DNA of 64,000 nucleotides from Actinomycetes bacterium (GCA_021791145.1 JAJYXE010000024.1:1-64000), one strand, 5' to 3'. Counted from the first letter of the stretch, positions 17,395-25,585 are shown. The notes: generated by a model not told the origin, from the letters alone. Program-made: numbers and translations.

Positions 17395-17451
17395 TCCGCC
17401 CGGACACGGGCTCGGCGGGTCTGCGTCCTGTCGTCGGCGCGCCCGAACGGC

Positions 17452-17457
17452 TAACGT
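17452..17457 (+). promoter_or_regulatory. -10 element TAACGT for leaderless ctaB
   Basis: TAACGT lies 6 nt before GTG 17464, placing the probable transcription start at the first base of the codon. This spacing is the reason for preferring GTG 17464 over the in-frame TTG at 17458. Confidence 0.55.
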
Positions 17458-17463
17458 TTGCAC

Positions 17464-18381
17464 GTGCAGCAGATCTCGGGCGCGGAGGCTCGAAGCCGCA
17501 GCCTCTTCACCGTGCCTCCACGCCTCGCCGGCCTCGTGGCTCTCACCAAGCCGCGGATCATCGAGCTGCTGCTCATCACGACGGTCCCCACGATGTTCGT
17601 CGCTTCGAGGACCGTGCCGTCCTTCCGGCTGGTCGCCCTCACCGTGATCGGCGGCACGTTCGCCGCGGGCGGGGCCAACGCGTTCAACATGCTCTACGAC
17701 CGCGACATCGACGCGGTCATGAACCGCACCAAGCGCCGGCCCCTCGTGTCGGGAGCGGTCTCGCCGGCCGACGCCCTGGTCCTCTCGATCGCCCTCGAAG
17801 TCGCGGCGTTCGCGCTGCTGTGGACGACGGTCAACCTGCTGTCCGCCCTCCTTGCGCTCGCAGCGGCGCTCTTCTACGTCGGCGTCTACACGGTGTGGAT
17901 GAAGCGCCGCTACAAGAGCAACATCGTGATCGGCGGCGCTGCCGGGGCCGTCCCCACGCTGGTCGGGTGGAGCGCGGTCACCGGCCACCTCGCTGCGCCC
18001 GCCTGGGTGCTCTTCGGCATCGTCTTCGTCTGGACCCCGCCCCACTTCTGGGCACTCGCGATCCGCCACCGCGCCGACTACTCGAGGGCATCAGTGCCGA
18101 TGCTGCCATCGGTCGCCGACACCTCCAAGGTCGTGCGCCAGATCATCGCGTACACGGTGCTCGTCACGGCGCTGTCGGTGCTGCTGGTCTTCGTCACGCA
18201 TCTGGGATGGGTGCTCTTCGGCGTGACCGCGTGCCTGGACGCGGGGTTCTTGTACTACGCGTTCGCTCTCGTGAAGGACGCGAGCCCCAAGCGGGCGATG
18301 AAACTGTTCGGGTACTCCATCACGTACCTCTCAGCGCTCTTCTGCGCGATGGGGGTGGTCGCGATCGTCCGGCACCCCTGA
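17464..18381 (+). CDS. ctaB: Protoheme IX farnesyltransferase (heme O synthase)
   Basis: A 305-residue UbiA-type prenyltransferase with about nine membrane helices. The two Asp-rich motifs are present: NAFNMLYDRDIDAVMNRT and, later, HRADYSRASVPMLP; YKSNIVIGGAAGAVPTLVGW is typical of CtaB. It farnesylates heme b to heme O for the oxidase whose subunits are encoded just downstream on the opposite strand. No ctaA (heme A synthase) is visible in the window, so whether the oxidase uses heme O or A cannot be told here. Confidence 0.95.
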   Translation: MQQISGAEARSRSLFTVPPRLAGLVALTKPRIIELLLITTVPTMFVASRTVPSFRLVALTVIGGTFAAGGANAFNMLYDRDIDAVMNRTKRRPLVSGAVSPADALVLSIALEVAAFALLWTTVNLLSALLALAAALFYVGVYTVWMKRRYKSNIVIGGAAGAVPTLVGWSAVTGHLAAPAWVLFGIVFVWTPPHFWALAIRHRADYSRASVPMLPSVADTSKVVRQIIAYTVLVTALSVLLVFVTHLGWVLFGVTACLDAGFLYYAFALVKDASPKRAMKLFGYSITYLSALFCAMGVVAIVRHP

Positions 18382-18390
18382 TCGGCCATC

Positions 18391-19302
18391 ATGGCCGAGG
18401 TGGCGACGGATGGCGCAGCGGTCCCTGGCACCGGTGGCGTGCCCGACGAACCCGACGCGCCCGACGCGCACGGGGAGACAGACCCGGCCCCCGTCGCCAA
18501 TGCGAGCCCACCCTCCACGGACCTTGCGCCTGGCATCAGCGGCCCGCCGAGGATCCCGCGCCGGACGGTCCAGCTGCTGATCGCGGCAGCGCTCGGGCTC
18601 CTCTTGCTCACGGTGGTGATCAACAGGATCGCGAGCTCCGCGTCGACGCCCTCCGCCACCACGCAGACCACGCAGGTGCAGCAGGTCGTCGGGGGCAGCG
18701 CGCCGCCGCTGAACTCGGCCCAGCTCCACGCGCCGCTCCGGAACCTCCTCGACCTCACGCGCCTGCGGGGCCGCCAGCCGAAGCCCTTCTCGCTCACCGA
18801 CGCCGCGACCGGAAGGGTGGTCACCCTCTCCGCGCTGGCCGGCCACGTGGTGGTCCTGACCTTCGCCGACGCCAACTGCAAGGACATCTGCCCCGTGCTC
18901 GCCGCAGAGCTGCACCAGGCAGCCGCGGACCTGGCGAAGACGCGGGTCCCGGTCTCCTTCGTGACGGTCAACTCGGACCCCCTCGAGACGGCGCCGACGC
19001 ACGCGGCGATCCTCCGCCAGCCGCTCTTCGCCTCGCTCCCGGGGTGGATGTTCCTCACTGGCTCGGTCCATCGGCTCAACCGGGTATGGGTCGACTACGG
19101 CATCTCCATCACCGCAGACCCTGCGACCGGCGTCGCCTCCCACAACGACCTCATGTACTTCATCTCTCGCAAGGGAACGCTCGAGTGGAGCGCGCTTTTG
19201 TTCGCCGACGAATCGCCCGACGGCACGTTCTCCCTCCCCCAGCCGGTCATCGCCCGCTTCGCCGAGGGCATCGCCCGGTACGCCGCGAAGCTGGCCCGGT
19301 GA
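18391..19302 (+). CDS. SCO1/SenC-type copper chaperone, membrane anchored
   Basis: The 303-residue protein has about 55 disordered residues, one membrane helix at about 60-78, a linker and a thioredoxin-fold domain. The copper motif is CKDICP (CxxxC), with the third ligand histidine supplied by VASHNDLMYF. SCO proteins load copper into the CuA site of oxidase subunit II. Two CuA-type proteins are encoded in the facing operon, so it may serve both. It follows ctaB by 9 bp and overlaps the next gene in GTGA. Confidence 0.88.
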   Translation: MAEVATDGAAVPGTGGVPDEPDAPDAHGETDPAPVANASPPSTDLAPGISGPPRIPRRTVQLLIAAALGLLLLTVVINRIASSASTPSATTQTTQVQQVVGGSAPPLNSAQLHAPLRNLLDLTRLRGRQPKPFSLTDAATGRVVTLSALAGHVVVLTFADANCKDICPVLAAELHQAAADLAKTRVPVSFVTVNSDPLETAPTHAAILRQPLFASLPGWMFLTGSVHRLNRVWVDYGISITADPATGVASHNDLMYFISRKGTLEWSALLFADESPDGTFSLPQPVIARFAEGIARYAAKLAR

Positions 19303-20063
19303 CCGACCCCTCCTCCCGCCGCGCGCCGCGTGCACCGCAGGCGCCGGTCGAGGCGCCTGTCGAGGCGCACCCGCTCCCGCCCCTGCCGCCGGAGCCTGCT
19401 GCCGGGCCGCCGGGCGGAGGGCTCGGACCGATCCCGGGCTTTACACGGCCTGCGCCCGGCCGCCCCTGGTACAAGCGCTGGGCGCTGTGGGTCGTCGTCC
19501 TGGCCGCGGTGCTGGCCGCGGCCATCATCGCGGACCTTCCCAAACCTCAGAGCGACACGCAGAAGGCGGCCGTGGTCGCCGCGGTCCTGAAGGAGATCTC
19601 CACAGACGTGCACCCCTGCGAGTACGCAGTCTCAGAGGCGTTCAGGACATTCTACGACCCGGTGACCCACGACACGCTCCCCGCGGCCTCGCGCACGTTC
19701 GCCCACCAGTACCTGAGCCAGGACCAGCAGGCGTGCAGCTTCGTGAACACAGGGATCTTCGGCATGTCGACAATCACAGTCCCTAACTCTGCTGCCGGCC
19801 GGCAGCTGAGCGCGATCATCAAGACCGCCCTCGAGTGGTGCACGTCCGACGCCAACGGCGCGATCGCCGACATCGAGACGCTCGTCACCCAGCCGGGGGA
19901 CCGGGCAGCCCTCGAGGACCTCGCGACACGGGAGCGGCTGCTCGCCGCCGACCGCGCGGCTGCAGTGAGGGACATACGCGCCGCCGAGGCAGCTCTCGAC
20001 GGCCTGCCGCTGCCGAGCATCGGGCTCCCCAGCCTCCCGCACCCGACGGCGTCCTCCTCCTGA
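19299..20063 (+). CDS. Unknown single-helix membrane protein with three conserved-looking cysteines
   Basis: A 254-residue protein: a Pro-rich N-terminus of about 55 residues, one membrane helix (WALWVVVLAAVLAAAIIADL) and an exported helical domain of about 180 residues. Cysteines lie in HPCEY, QQACSF and LEWCTSD, spaced so that at least one disulphide or a metal site is possible. I recognise no family. GTG 19299 overlaps the SCO stop in GTGA, so it is the third gene of the ctaB-sco operon and may assist oxidase assembly. The name is left blank because the link rests on context alone. Confidence 0.7.
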   Translation: MTDPSSRRAPRAPQAPVEAPVEAHPLPPLPPEPAAGPPGGGLGPIPGFTRPAPGRPWYKRWALWVVVLAAVLAAAIIADLPKPQSDTQKAAVVAAVLKEISTDVHPCEYAVSEAFRTFYDPVTHDTLPAASRTFAHQYLSQDQQACSFVNTGIFGMSTITVPNSAAGRQLSAIIKTALEWCTSDANGAIADIETLVTQPGDRAALEDLATRERLLAADRAAAVRDIRAAEAALDGLPLPSIGLPSLPHPTASSS

Positions 20064-20086
20064 CCAGAGCCGCTCCTTCAGGAACA

Positions 20087-20122
20087 ACCAGCCGGGCCGG
20101 GCTGACCAGCCGGGCCGGGCTG
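20087..20122 (+). repeat. 18-bp tandem repeat between convergent genes
   Basis: ACCAGCCGGGCCGGGCTG occurs at 20087-20104 and 20105-20122 with a partial third copy. It fills the 112-bp gap between two converging operons, which otherwise shows no clear hairpin-plus-U-tract terminator. Confidence 0.75.
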
Positions 20123-20175
20123 ACCAGCCGCCCGCGCCGGGCGCGACGCTCAGGTGATCTGCAGAGGCTCGTGCG

Positions 20176-20898
20176 TCAGTCGGGCTTTCCCCACCACCGC
20201 TCCTTGCGGACCATCGACCGCAGCTCCGCGTCGGGATCCTCCCCGCTCTTCAGCCAGGCGAGCAGGTCGGTGAACACCACGGGCACGAACGCCGCCGCGG
20301 CCCCGAAGAACAGAGTGCCCGTCGAGAGCTCCTGGTCCGCCGAGGTGCCGATCCCGCCGGCCGCGTGGTGGTAGGCCACGTACCACGACACGTCCGAGAA
20401 CCCGATCGAGTACGCCATCACCCACACCGACCACATCGTGAGCGCGGCGACCACGCCTCGCCACGGGTGCGGGGCACGCGGCTCGAGCGGCGCGCAGGAC
20501 ACGAGCTCGACCCACAACGGCACGCCGACCACGACGAGCGAGACGATCTCCGGGGCGACGAGCCACCGGTGGCGCTCGAGCGCGTCCATGAGCGCTGGCG
20601 TGCGCCAGCACAGCAGCACCGCCACATCGACGGCCGCGAAGCCGATGGCGCGCCACGTGGACGGATGACGGCGCCGGGCCCCGTTGAGGCGGAGCGCCCA
20701 CAGCGCGAGCCGATGCCCCGCCTCGCCCGGCACGAGCCTCAGCGGCCACCCCAGCACGATCAGCGCCGGCAGTGCGAAGCCGGTCAGGTCGAACTGGACC
20801 GTCTCGACGAATTCGTAGCCATGCGCGTCGGTGAAGATCGGGGGAAGCACCGCGAGCAGCAGTGCCGCCAGCGCGCCGAGCAGGAGCAGTGTCCTCAC
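20176..20898 (-). CDS. CtaG-like cytochrome oxidase assembly membrane protein
   Basis: The 240-residue polytopic protein has about six hydrophobic helices. The pattern of a DALERHRWLVAPE segment in a hydrophobic context and a late YHHAAGGIGTSADQELSTG followed by FTDLLAWL resembles the caa3-type CtaG family, which helps copper insertion into subunit I. It is the last gene of the oxidase operon, which supports the assignment. GTG 20898 starts directly at the first helix; an alternative GTG at 20961 would overlap the small upstream gene by 34 bp. Similarity is loose, so another oxidase-linked membrane protein remains possible. Confidence 0.6.
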   Translation of the reverse strand: MRTLLLLGALAALLLAVLPPIFTDAHGYEFVETVQFDLTGFALPALIVLGWPLRLVPGEAGHRLALWALRLNGARRRHPSTWRAIGFAAVDVAVLLCWRTPALMDALERHRWLVAPEIVSLVVVGVPLWVELVSCAPLEPRAPHPWRGVVAALTMWSVWVMAYSIGFSDVSWYVAYHHAAGGIGTSADQELSTGTLFFGAAAAFVPVVFTDLLAWLKSGEDPDAELRSMVRKERWWGKPD

Positions 20899-20927
20899 GC
20901 GCCGGGCCCCCGGCGCCGCAGCGGAGC

Positions 20928-21041
20928 CTACGGGTTCGGCCTGCGCTGGAAGAACAGCCACAGCAACCCGACGAGGAAGGCGCCGAGCGGAATCGCGATC
21001 GTGAGGACCTGCGCCCCGATGTAGGTGTCGGTTCCGATCAA
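20928..21041 (-). CDS. 37-residue membrane protein in the oxidase operon
   Basis: A short frame from TTG 21041 to TAG 20928 encodes 37 residues. It reads IGTDTYIGAQVLTIAIPLG, continues as one hydrophobic helix and ends FFQRRPNP. The start is preceded by a perfect AGGAGG four nt away, the best Shine-Dalgarno in the operon. Position between ctaE and the CtaG-like gene, one helix and a basic C-terminus are what is expected of a small accessory oxidase subunit, like CcoQ or subunit IV-type peptides in other oxidases. No family is recognised. Confidence 0.7.
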   Translation of the reverse strand: MIGTDTYIGAQVLTIAIPLGAFLVGLLWLFFQRRPNP

Positions 21042-21081
21042 CGTTCCTCCTCGATTCAAGACAGCATACCCGTGGCGGGTC

Positions 21082-21741
21082 TCAGACGGTCACGTAGATG
21101 AAGACCCAGAAGAAGATCCCCACCAGCGCGGTGTAGATCCAGAAGTGCGACGACGACACGATGTTGACCCGCGTGATCCGCGGCATCAGCACCTCGTGGC
21201 GGTCGCCGCCCTCCTCTGCATGCGCGCGCCGGAGCCGAAGATGGCGGGCGAGCAGCGTCTCGGTCCAGTAGACCGCCGCGACCAGCAGGATGATGTTCAT
21301 GACCGCCCACCCGACGAACACCGACGCGTAGCCGCTCGAGCCGGGATAGAAGGGAAGGTCGGTCAGCTCCCAGCACTGCAGTCCGAGCGCGATCAGCCCG
21401 CCGAGCAGCGACGTCCAGCCTGCGACCTGCCAGTCCACGTGGAACCCCTTGCGGAGCCGCTGGACGCCGTAGAAGTTGACGACCGCGGTCGCGACGGTGA
21501 ACGCGATGATGGCCGCGCCGGTCGCCGTCGGCGCGGTGACGCCGCCGGGGCGCCAGAGGTGGTCGCTGTTGGCCGAGCGGAGGTAGAAGTAGGCGAAGGC
21601 GAGCGCAGCGAAGGCGAAGGAGAGGATGGCGATGAAGAGCCGTCCCCCCGTCCACAGCGCCCCTTCGGCGGCACGCATCTCGTACGCCGCTTCCTCGGGG
21701 GTGCCCATCCCCTCGAGCGAGTGTGAAGTGATCTCGGTCAT
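21082..21741 (-). CDS. ctaE: Heme-copper oxidase subunit III
   Basis: A 219-residue protein with five to six membrane helices in the subunit III pattern: WTGGRLFIAILSFAFAALA, FYGVQRLRKGFHVDW, LGLQCWELTDLPF and a final NIVSSSHFWIYTALVG segment followed by an aromatic helix. ATG 21741 follows a GAGGAG sequence. It lies 37 nt after ctaD and 40 nt before the small membrane gene. It is a structural subunit and is expected to support proton uptake into the D pathway of subunit I, a pathway that looks altered here. Confidence 0.9.
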   Translation of the reverse strand: MTEITSHSLEGMGTPEEAAYEMRAAEGALWTGGRLFIAILSFAFAALAFAYFYLRSANSDHLWRPGGVTAPTATGAAIIAFTVATAVVNFYGVQRLRKGFHVDWQVAGWTSLLGGLIALGLQCWELTDLPFYPGSSGYASVFVGWAVMNIILLVAAVYWTETLLARHLRLRRAHAEEGGDRHEVLMPRITRVNIVSSSHFWIYTALVGIFFWVFIYVTV

Positions 21742-21778
21742 GGTCTCCTCGCTGTCACACGATCGGGCCGCTCGCAGC

Positions 21779-23779
21779 TCATGCGCCTTGGTCCGACGAC
21801 GTTCCGCGACCGGCTCCCGCGCCGGCCATCGCGCCGGTCCCGTCGTTCGCCGCCGCCTCGGCGAAATTGGCAGGCTCGAGGTCGGCCACCGCCACGTCCC
21901 CGGGCTCGGAGTAGTGGTAGGGGTCGGCGAGGACGACCGGGATCCGCTCGAAGTTGTACCAGGGCGGCGGGTTTGCCGTCTGCCACTCGAGCCCGTTCGA
22001 GTCCCACGGGTTGGCAGGTGCAGGCTTCGGGTCGATCCACAGCGACCAGATGAAGTTCGCCGCAAACACGATGAAGGAGGCGCCGAGCAGGAACGCCGAG
22101 ACCGACGCGAAGTCGTTGAGGGTCTGCAGGCGCGCCGCGTACTCGAACACGCGCCGCGGCTGGTCGAACAGCCCCACCAAGAAGAGCGGGAAGAACGTGA
22201 GGTTGAAGAAGACGAACATCATCCAGAAGTGGATCTGGCCGAGCTTCTTGTTCAGCATCTTCCCGGTCACCTTCGGCGTCCAGTAGTACACGCCGCCGAA
22301 GAAGGCGAACACCAGGCCGCCGAGGATCGTGTAGTGGAAGTGCGAGAGCACGAAGAACCCGCCGTGGACCGTGACGTTCACCGGCACGTCGGAGAGGAAC
22401 ACCCCGGTGATGCCTCCGATGAGGAAGTTGAAGTACAGCGCGAGGCAGAAGAGCATCGGGACTTCGAAGCGCATCTTCGACTTGTAGATGGTGCCGAGAC
22501 CGACGAGGTAGATGAAGCCGGTGGGGATCGAGATGAGCTCCGTGGTGAGCATGAAGAGCGGCCGCATGTCCGGGTTGATACCGCTCTGGAAGAGGTGGTG
22601 CTGCCACACGAAGTACGACAGCAGCCCCACGCCGACCATGCCCGCCGCGCCGACCTTGTAGGCGAAGAGCGGCTTGCGGCAGAACACGGGCAGCAGCTCG
22701 CCGACGATCCCGAAGCCCGGCAGCGCCATGATGTACACCTCGGGATGGCCGAAGAACCAGAACAGGTTCTCCCAGAGGTAGGAGCTCCCGCCGTGCACGT
22801 CGATGAAGAACGTGGTCGGCACCGTCCGGTCCAGGATCCCGAGCATGCAGCTGACCGTGAGGGTCGGGGTCGCGGTGGACAAGAGGACGCTCGTGACCAG
22901 GATCGACCATACGAAGATCGGGAGCCGGCCCCAGCTCATCCCGGGCGCTCGGTAGTGGATGACGGTTGCGATCTGGTTGAACCCCGCGAGGATCATGCCG
23001 AGCGAGATCACGAGGAACCCGACGAGGTAGGCGTCCATGCCGACATCGGCCTGGTTCTGCAGCGGCGCGTAGCCGGTCCATCCGGTCGGGAACCCGCCGA
23101 GCGGCAGGGCGGTGAGGATCACGAAGTACCCGGCGGTGAACAACCAGAAGGAGAAGGCCTCGATGCGCGGGAACGCCATGCGCCTGGAGCCGATCATGAG
23201 CGGGACGAGGTAGTTGCCGAGCGGGCCGACGACGAGCGACGACGCCATCATCATCATGATCGTGCCGTGCTCACCCACGATCGAGATGTAGGTCCCCGGA
23301 CCGTAGATGTGTGTCGTCGGATTGAGGAGCTCGGTCCGGATGGCCATCGCGAGCAGGCCGCCCGTGAACAGGAACATCAGCACCATGATCAGGTACTGCT
23401 TGCCCACGACCTTGTGTGTGAGGCTGAAGCGGAAGTACTTCGTCCAGTCGGTCGCCTCCTTCGGCACCGGCTCGCGCCCGACGAGCTTGGCGAGCGGGTA
23501 GTTGAGCGCGCCGATGCCGAGCAGCCAGCCGACCACGCCGAAGACGAGGCCGAGGACGATCGCGATGTCGTTCTCGGCCGCTGTGGAGATGTACGGGCGG
23601 CCGGTGCCGATGACGTTGCCGATCCAGTGGCCGAAGGCATACCCCGCCACCATGAGGACGAGCGCGGTCCCCACGTGCTGGCCGAGCCACGCGGGGCGGC
23701 TCCTGGTCGTCCCCGACATCGGGGGGCGCACCTCTCCGACGGTCCCGGCCTCGCCTGCGGGCGGCACGTCGACGCTCAT
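21779..23779 (-). CDS. ctaD: Heme-copper oxidase subunit I (terminal oxidase), divergent proton channels
   Basis: A 666-residue, about 14-helix subunit I. Heme and copper ligands are present: EHGTIMM (low-spin heme His), FFGHPEVYIMALPGFG (CuB His and cross-linked Tyr), WQHHLF (CuB pair) and VLSHFHYTI (high-spin and low-spin heme His). It reduces O2 in the membrane using electrons from CuA of CtaC. Two channel residues differ from A-type enzymes: the PDMAFPR aspartate is Arg (SRRMAFPR), and the helix VIII PTGxK lysine is Ile (PTGFIYL). An extra 100-residue N-terminal region contains two helices and KYFRFSLTHKVVGKQY. ATG 23779 follows AGGAGG by 8 nt. Confidence 0.93.
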   Translation of the reverse strand: MSVDVPPAGEAGTVGEVRPPMSGTTRSRPAWLGQHVGTALVLMVAGYAFGHWIGNVIGTGRPYISTAAENDIAIVLGLVFGVVGWLLGIGALNYPLAKLVGREPVPKEATDWTKYFRFSLTHKVVGKQYLIMVLMFLFTGGLLAMAIRTELLNPTTHIYGPGTYISIVGEHGTIMMMMASSLVVGPLGNYLVPLMIGSRRMAFPRIEAFSFWLFTAGYFVILTALPLGGFPTGWTGYAPLQNQADVGMDAYLVGFLVISLGMILAGFNQIATVIHYRAPGMSWGRLPIFVWSILVTSVLLSTATPTLTVSCMLGILDRTVPTTFFIDVHGGSSYLWENLFWFFGHPEVYIMALPGFGIVGELLPVFCRKPLFAYKVGAAGMVGVGLLSYFVWQHHLFQSGINPDMRPLFMLTTELISIPTGFIYLVGLGTIYKSKMRFEVPMLFCLALYFNFLIGGITGVFLSDVPVNVTVHGGFFVLSHFHYTILGGLVFAFFGGVYYWTPKVTGKMLNKKLGQIHFWMMFVFFNLTFFPLFLVGLFDQPRRVFEYAARLQTLNDFASVSAFLLGASFIVFAANFIWSLWIDPKPAPANPWDSNGLEWQTANPPPWYNFERIPVVLADPYHYSEPGDVAVADLEPANFAEAAANDGTGAMAGAGAGRGTSSDQGA

Positions 23780-23841
23780 CGGTATGGCCTCCTGTGGTCC
23801 CGGTCCTGGCGCGGGCGGGTCATGCGCTGCGCCCGTTGCCG

Positions 23842-23878
23842 ATCTGCCTGCTGTCGAACCATCTGCCTGCTGTCGAAC
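23842..23878 (-). repeat. 18-bp direct repeat between ctaC and ctaD
   Basis: ATCTGCCTGCTGTCGAAC occurs at 23842-23859 and, after one base, at 23861-23878. Related fragments continue toward 23895. The pair lies in the 112-bp gap inside the oxidase operon, upstream of the ctaD ribosome-binding site. Confidence 0.8.
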
Positions 23879-23891
23879 TGACTGCCGTCGA

Positions 23892-24908
23892 TCATGTGCC
23901 TGTTGTCACTGTCGCTGCCGACGGCGTCCGCACGACCTTCTGGGCAGCCTTTGTGGCCCCGTAGTGCTCCTCCTTGCTGAAGGGCGACTGGCCGCTTGTG
24001 TTGATGCCTGTCACGCCTGTCGCGCCGTTCGCTGTCGCCGAGTAGGTCCAGGCGAACGGCGGCAGGTACTTCGTGTCAACGGCCTGCTTGCGCATGGTGG
24101 AGAGCGCCCACTTCTCGAACGCGTCCTTCGAGACGACCTTGCCGTAGTCGTACATGGCGCCGTGCCAGATGCCGCAGAGCTCCGAGCAGCGCACTGTGAA
24201 GGTGCCGGTCTGGCGGGTCTTCGCGTAGGCGACGTCGTCGACCTGCGGGTTGGCGTCCGCCTTCACCCCGATCTGGTACGCCCAGAAGCTGTGGATCACG
24301 TCGAGCGAGGTCACGTGGAACGCGATCTCGGTGTCGTCGGGCAGCACGAGTGTGCTCGTCTCCATGCCTCCGAAGGTCGGGTAGCGGTACGTGAACTTCC
24401 ACTGCTGGGCGATGACCTGGACGGGCAGGATGGAGGTGGACGACGGCTTCCAGATCGGGTTGGGGCCTTCCGCGCCGCCGGCGCCTGCGGGCAGGATGAG
24501 CTCGACGGTCCCGAAGACGAAGGCGCCGAGCACCACCACCGTGGTGATGGCGATCCACCAGAACTGGACCTTGAAGTTGCCCCGCGCCGCAGGCCCTCCC
24601 ACCGGCTCGGGGGCCCCCGGCCGCGAGTCGCGCCACATGTAGATCGCGTAAGCCATGTAGATCCACACGCCGAGCACGACCGGCGCGGCGGCGAGGAACA
24701 AGACGTTGAAGTCGAACTGCGCGCCCTGCGCGACGTTGGTCATGTCCCCGGGCGGGACGTGCGGGCCGGCGACGAACCACCAGATCAGGTCGCACGCCAA
24801 CGACGCCACCAGCCACACCGGGATCAGCCGGCGGAAGTGGTGGGTCTGGTCGGTGGAACCGCTTCTGCCCGCGCCAGGTCCACCCGTCGTGCCGGACTCG
24901 TCGCTCAT
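23892..24908 (-). CDS. ctaC: Heme-copper oxidase subunit II with CuA site
   Basis: The 338-residue protein has two or three N-terminal helices (VWLVASLACDLIWWFVAG; LGVWIYMAYAIYMW; FWWIAITTVVVLGAFVFG) and a cupredoxin domain. The electron-entry aromatic segment is VIAQQWKFTYRYP, and the CuA ligands are complete: VIHSFW plus CSELCGIWHGAM. There is no C-terminal cytochrome c domain; a 70-residue Ser/Thr/Gly tail follows instead. The presence of three rather than two hydrophobic stretches is unusual. ATG 24908 overlaps the upstream cupredoxin stop in ATGA, so the two copper proteins are translationally coupled. Confidence 0.92.
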   Translation of the reverse strand: MSDESGTTGGPGAGRSGSTDQTHHFRRLIPVWLVASLACDLIWWFVAGPHVPPGDMTNVAQGAQFDFNVLFLAAAPVVLGVWIYMAYAIYMWRDSRPGAPEPVGGPAARGNFKVQFWWIAITTVVVLGAFVFGTVELILPAGAGGAEGPNPIWKPSSTSILPVQVIAQQWKFTYRYPTFGGMETSTLVLPDDTEIAFHVTSLDVIHSFWAYQIGVKADANPQVDDVAYAKTRQTGTFTVRCSELCGIWHGAMYDYGKVVSKDAFEKWALSTMRKQAVDTKYLPPFAWTYSATANGATGVTGINTSGQSPFSKEEHYGATKAAQKVVRTPSAATVTTGT

Positions 24909-25585
24909 GCTCTCACCTCGAGGAAGCCGCCCATGTAGCCCAGGGTCTGCATCGGACCGCCGTTGCCGGCGTAGTGGCCGGCACCGCAGGGGATGAAGCA
25001 CTGGAAGTGGTAGTTGCCCGGCCCCGGCGTGGTGAACGAGAACGTCATCGTCTGGTGGAGCTGGGTGCGCGGGTTGCACGGGCCCGATGTGCAGAAGCCC
25101 GGCTTGGATGTGTCGACGCCTTCGAGCGGCACGCTCAACCCCAGCGCGGGCACCGTGAACGTGTGGCCGACACCGGGCGGCTTGTAGGAGTTGATGACCT
25201 TGAACGTCTTGCCGTCGAGCTTCGCCGTGCCCCCGGCCGTGCCGGTCACCATGCCAAACTGCTGGTTGCGCAGCGGGCTCCCCGAGTCGAACTGGTAGAG
25301 GGTGACGTCGATCTTCGTGTGGGCCGGCAGCTGGACGAGCGTCGTGTGCACCCAATGCTTGGTGCGCGGTGTCATCGTCTGGTACGAGACCCATGTCGGA
25401 TGTGCGCCTGTGCCGACCGCCGAGTCCGTCTGGAAGACCAGGTGCACGTGACCTGTCGACACGTCGCCCAGGTAGCTCACCGTCTGCGGCTCGGTCCCCA
25501 CGAAGGACATCGCGGCGAACACGACGAGGAACACCGCGCAGGCGAACAAGCCAAGCACGATGGCAATGCGCCCGGATCGGGACAC
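24905..25585 (-). CDS. Membrane-anchored CuA-like cupredoxin preceding ctaC
   Basis: The 226-residue protein has an N-terminal helix (IAIVLGLFACAVFLVVFAA) and an exported beta-rich domain. Copper-ligand candidates are the histidine in GVGHTFTVP and the cluster QCFIPCGAGHYAGNGGPM, a C-x3-C-x3-H-x7-M pattern close to the CuA motif of oxidase subunit II. Two further cysteines lie in FCTSGPC. It is the first gene of the oxidase operon and overlaps ctaC. I infer a second binuclear or blue copper centre feeding electrons to CtaC. GTG 25585 is favoured by AAGGGGGG upstream; ATG 25624 and TTG 25648 are alternatives. Confidence 0.7.
   Translation of the reverse strand: MSRSGRIAIVLGLFACAVFLVVFAAMSFVGTEPQTVSYLGDVSTGHVHLVFQTDSAVGTGAHPTWVSYQTMTPRTKHWVHTTLVQLPAHTKIDVTLYQFDSGSPLRNQQFGMVTGTAGGTAKLDGKTFKVINSYKPPGVGHTFTVPALGLSVPLEGVDTSKPGFCTSGPCNPRTQLHQTMTFSFTTPGPGNYHFQCFIPCGAGHYAGNGGPMQTLGYMGGFLEVRA

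Noticed and set aside
13591..17454. A plus-strand open frame of about 1290 codons over ruvX, alaS and DUF948
   Set aside because: It mirrors alaS, whose motifs are complete on the minus strand; the long frame is a composition artefact.
20064..20175. Rho-independent terminator between convergent operons
   Set aside because: The region has GC-rich repeats but no stable hairpin followed by a T-run on either strand.
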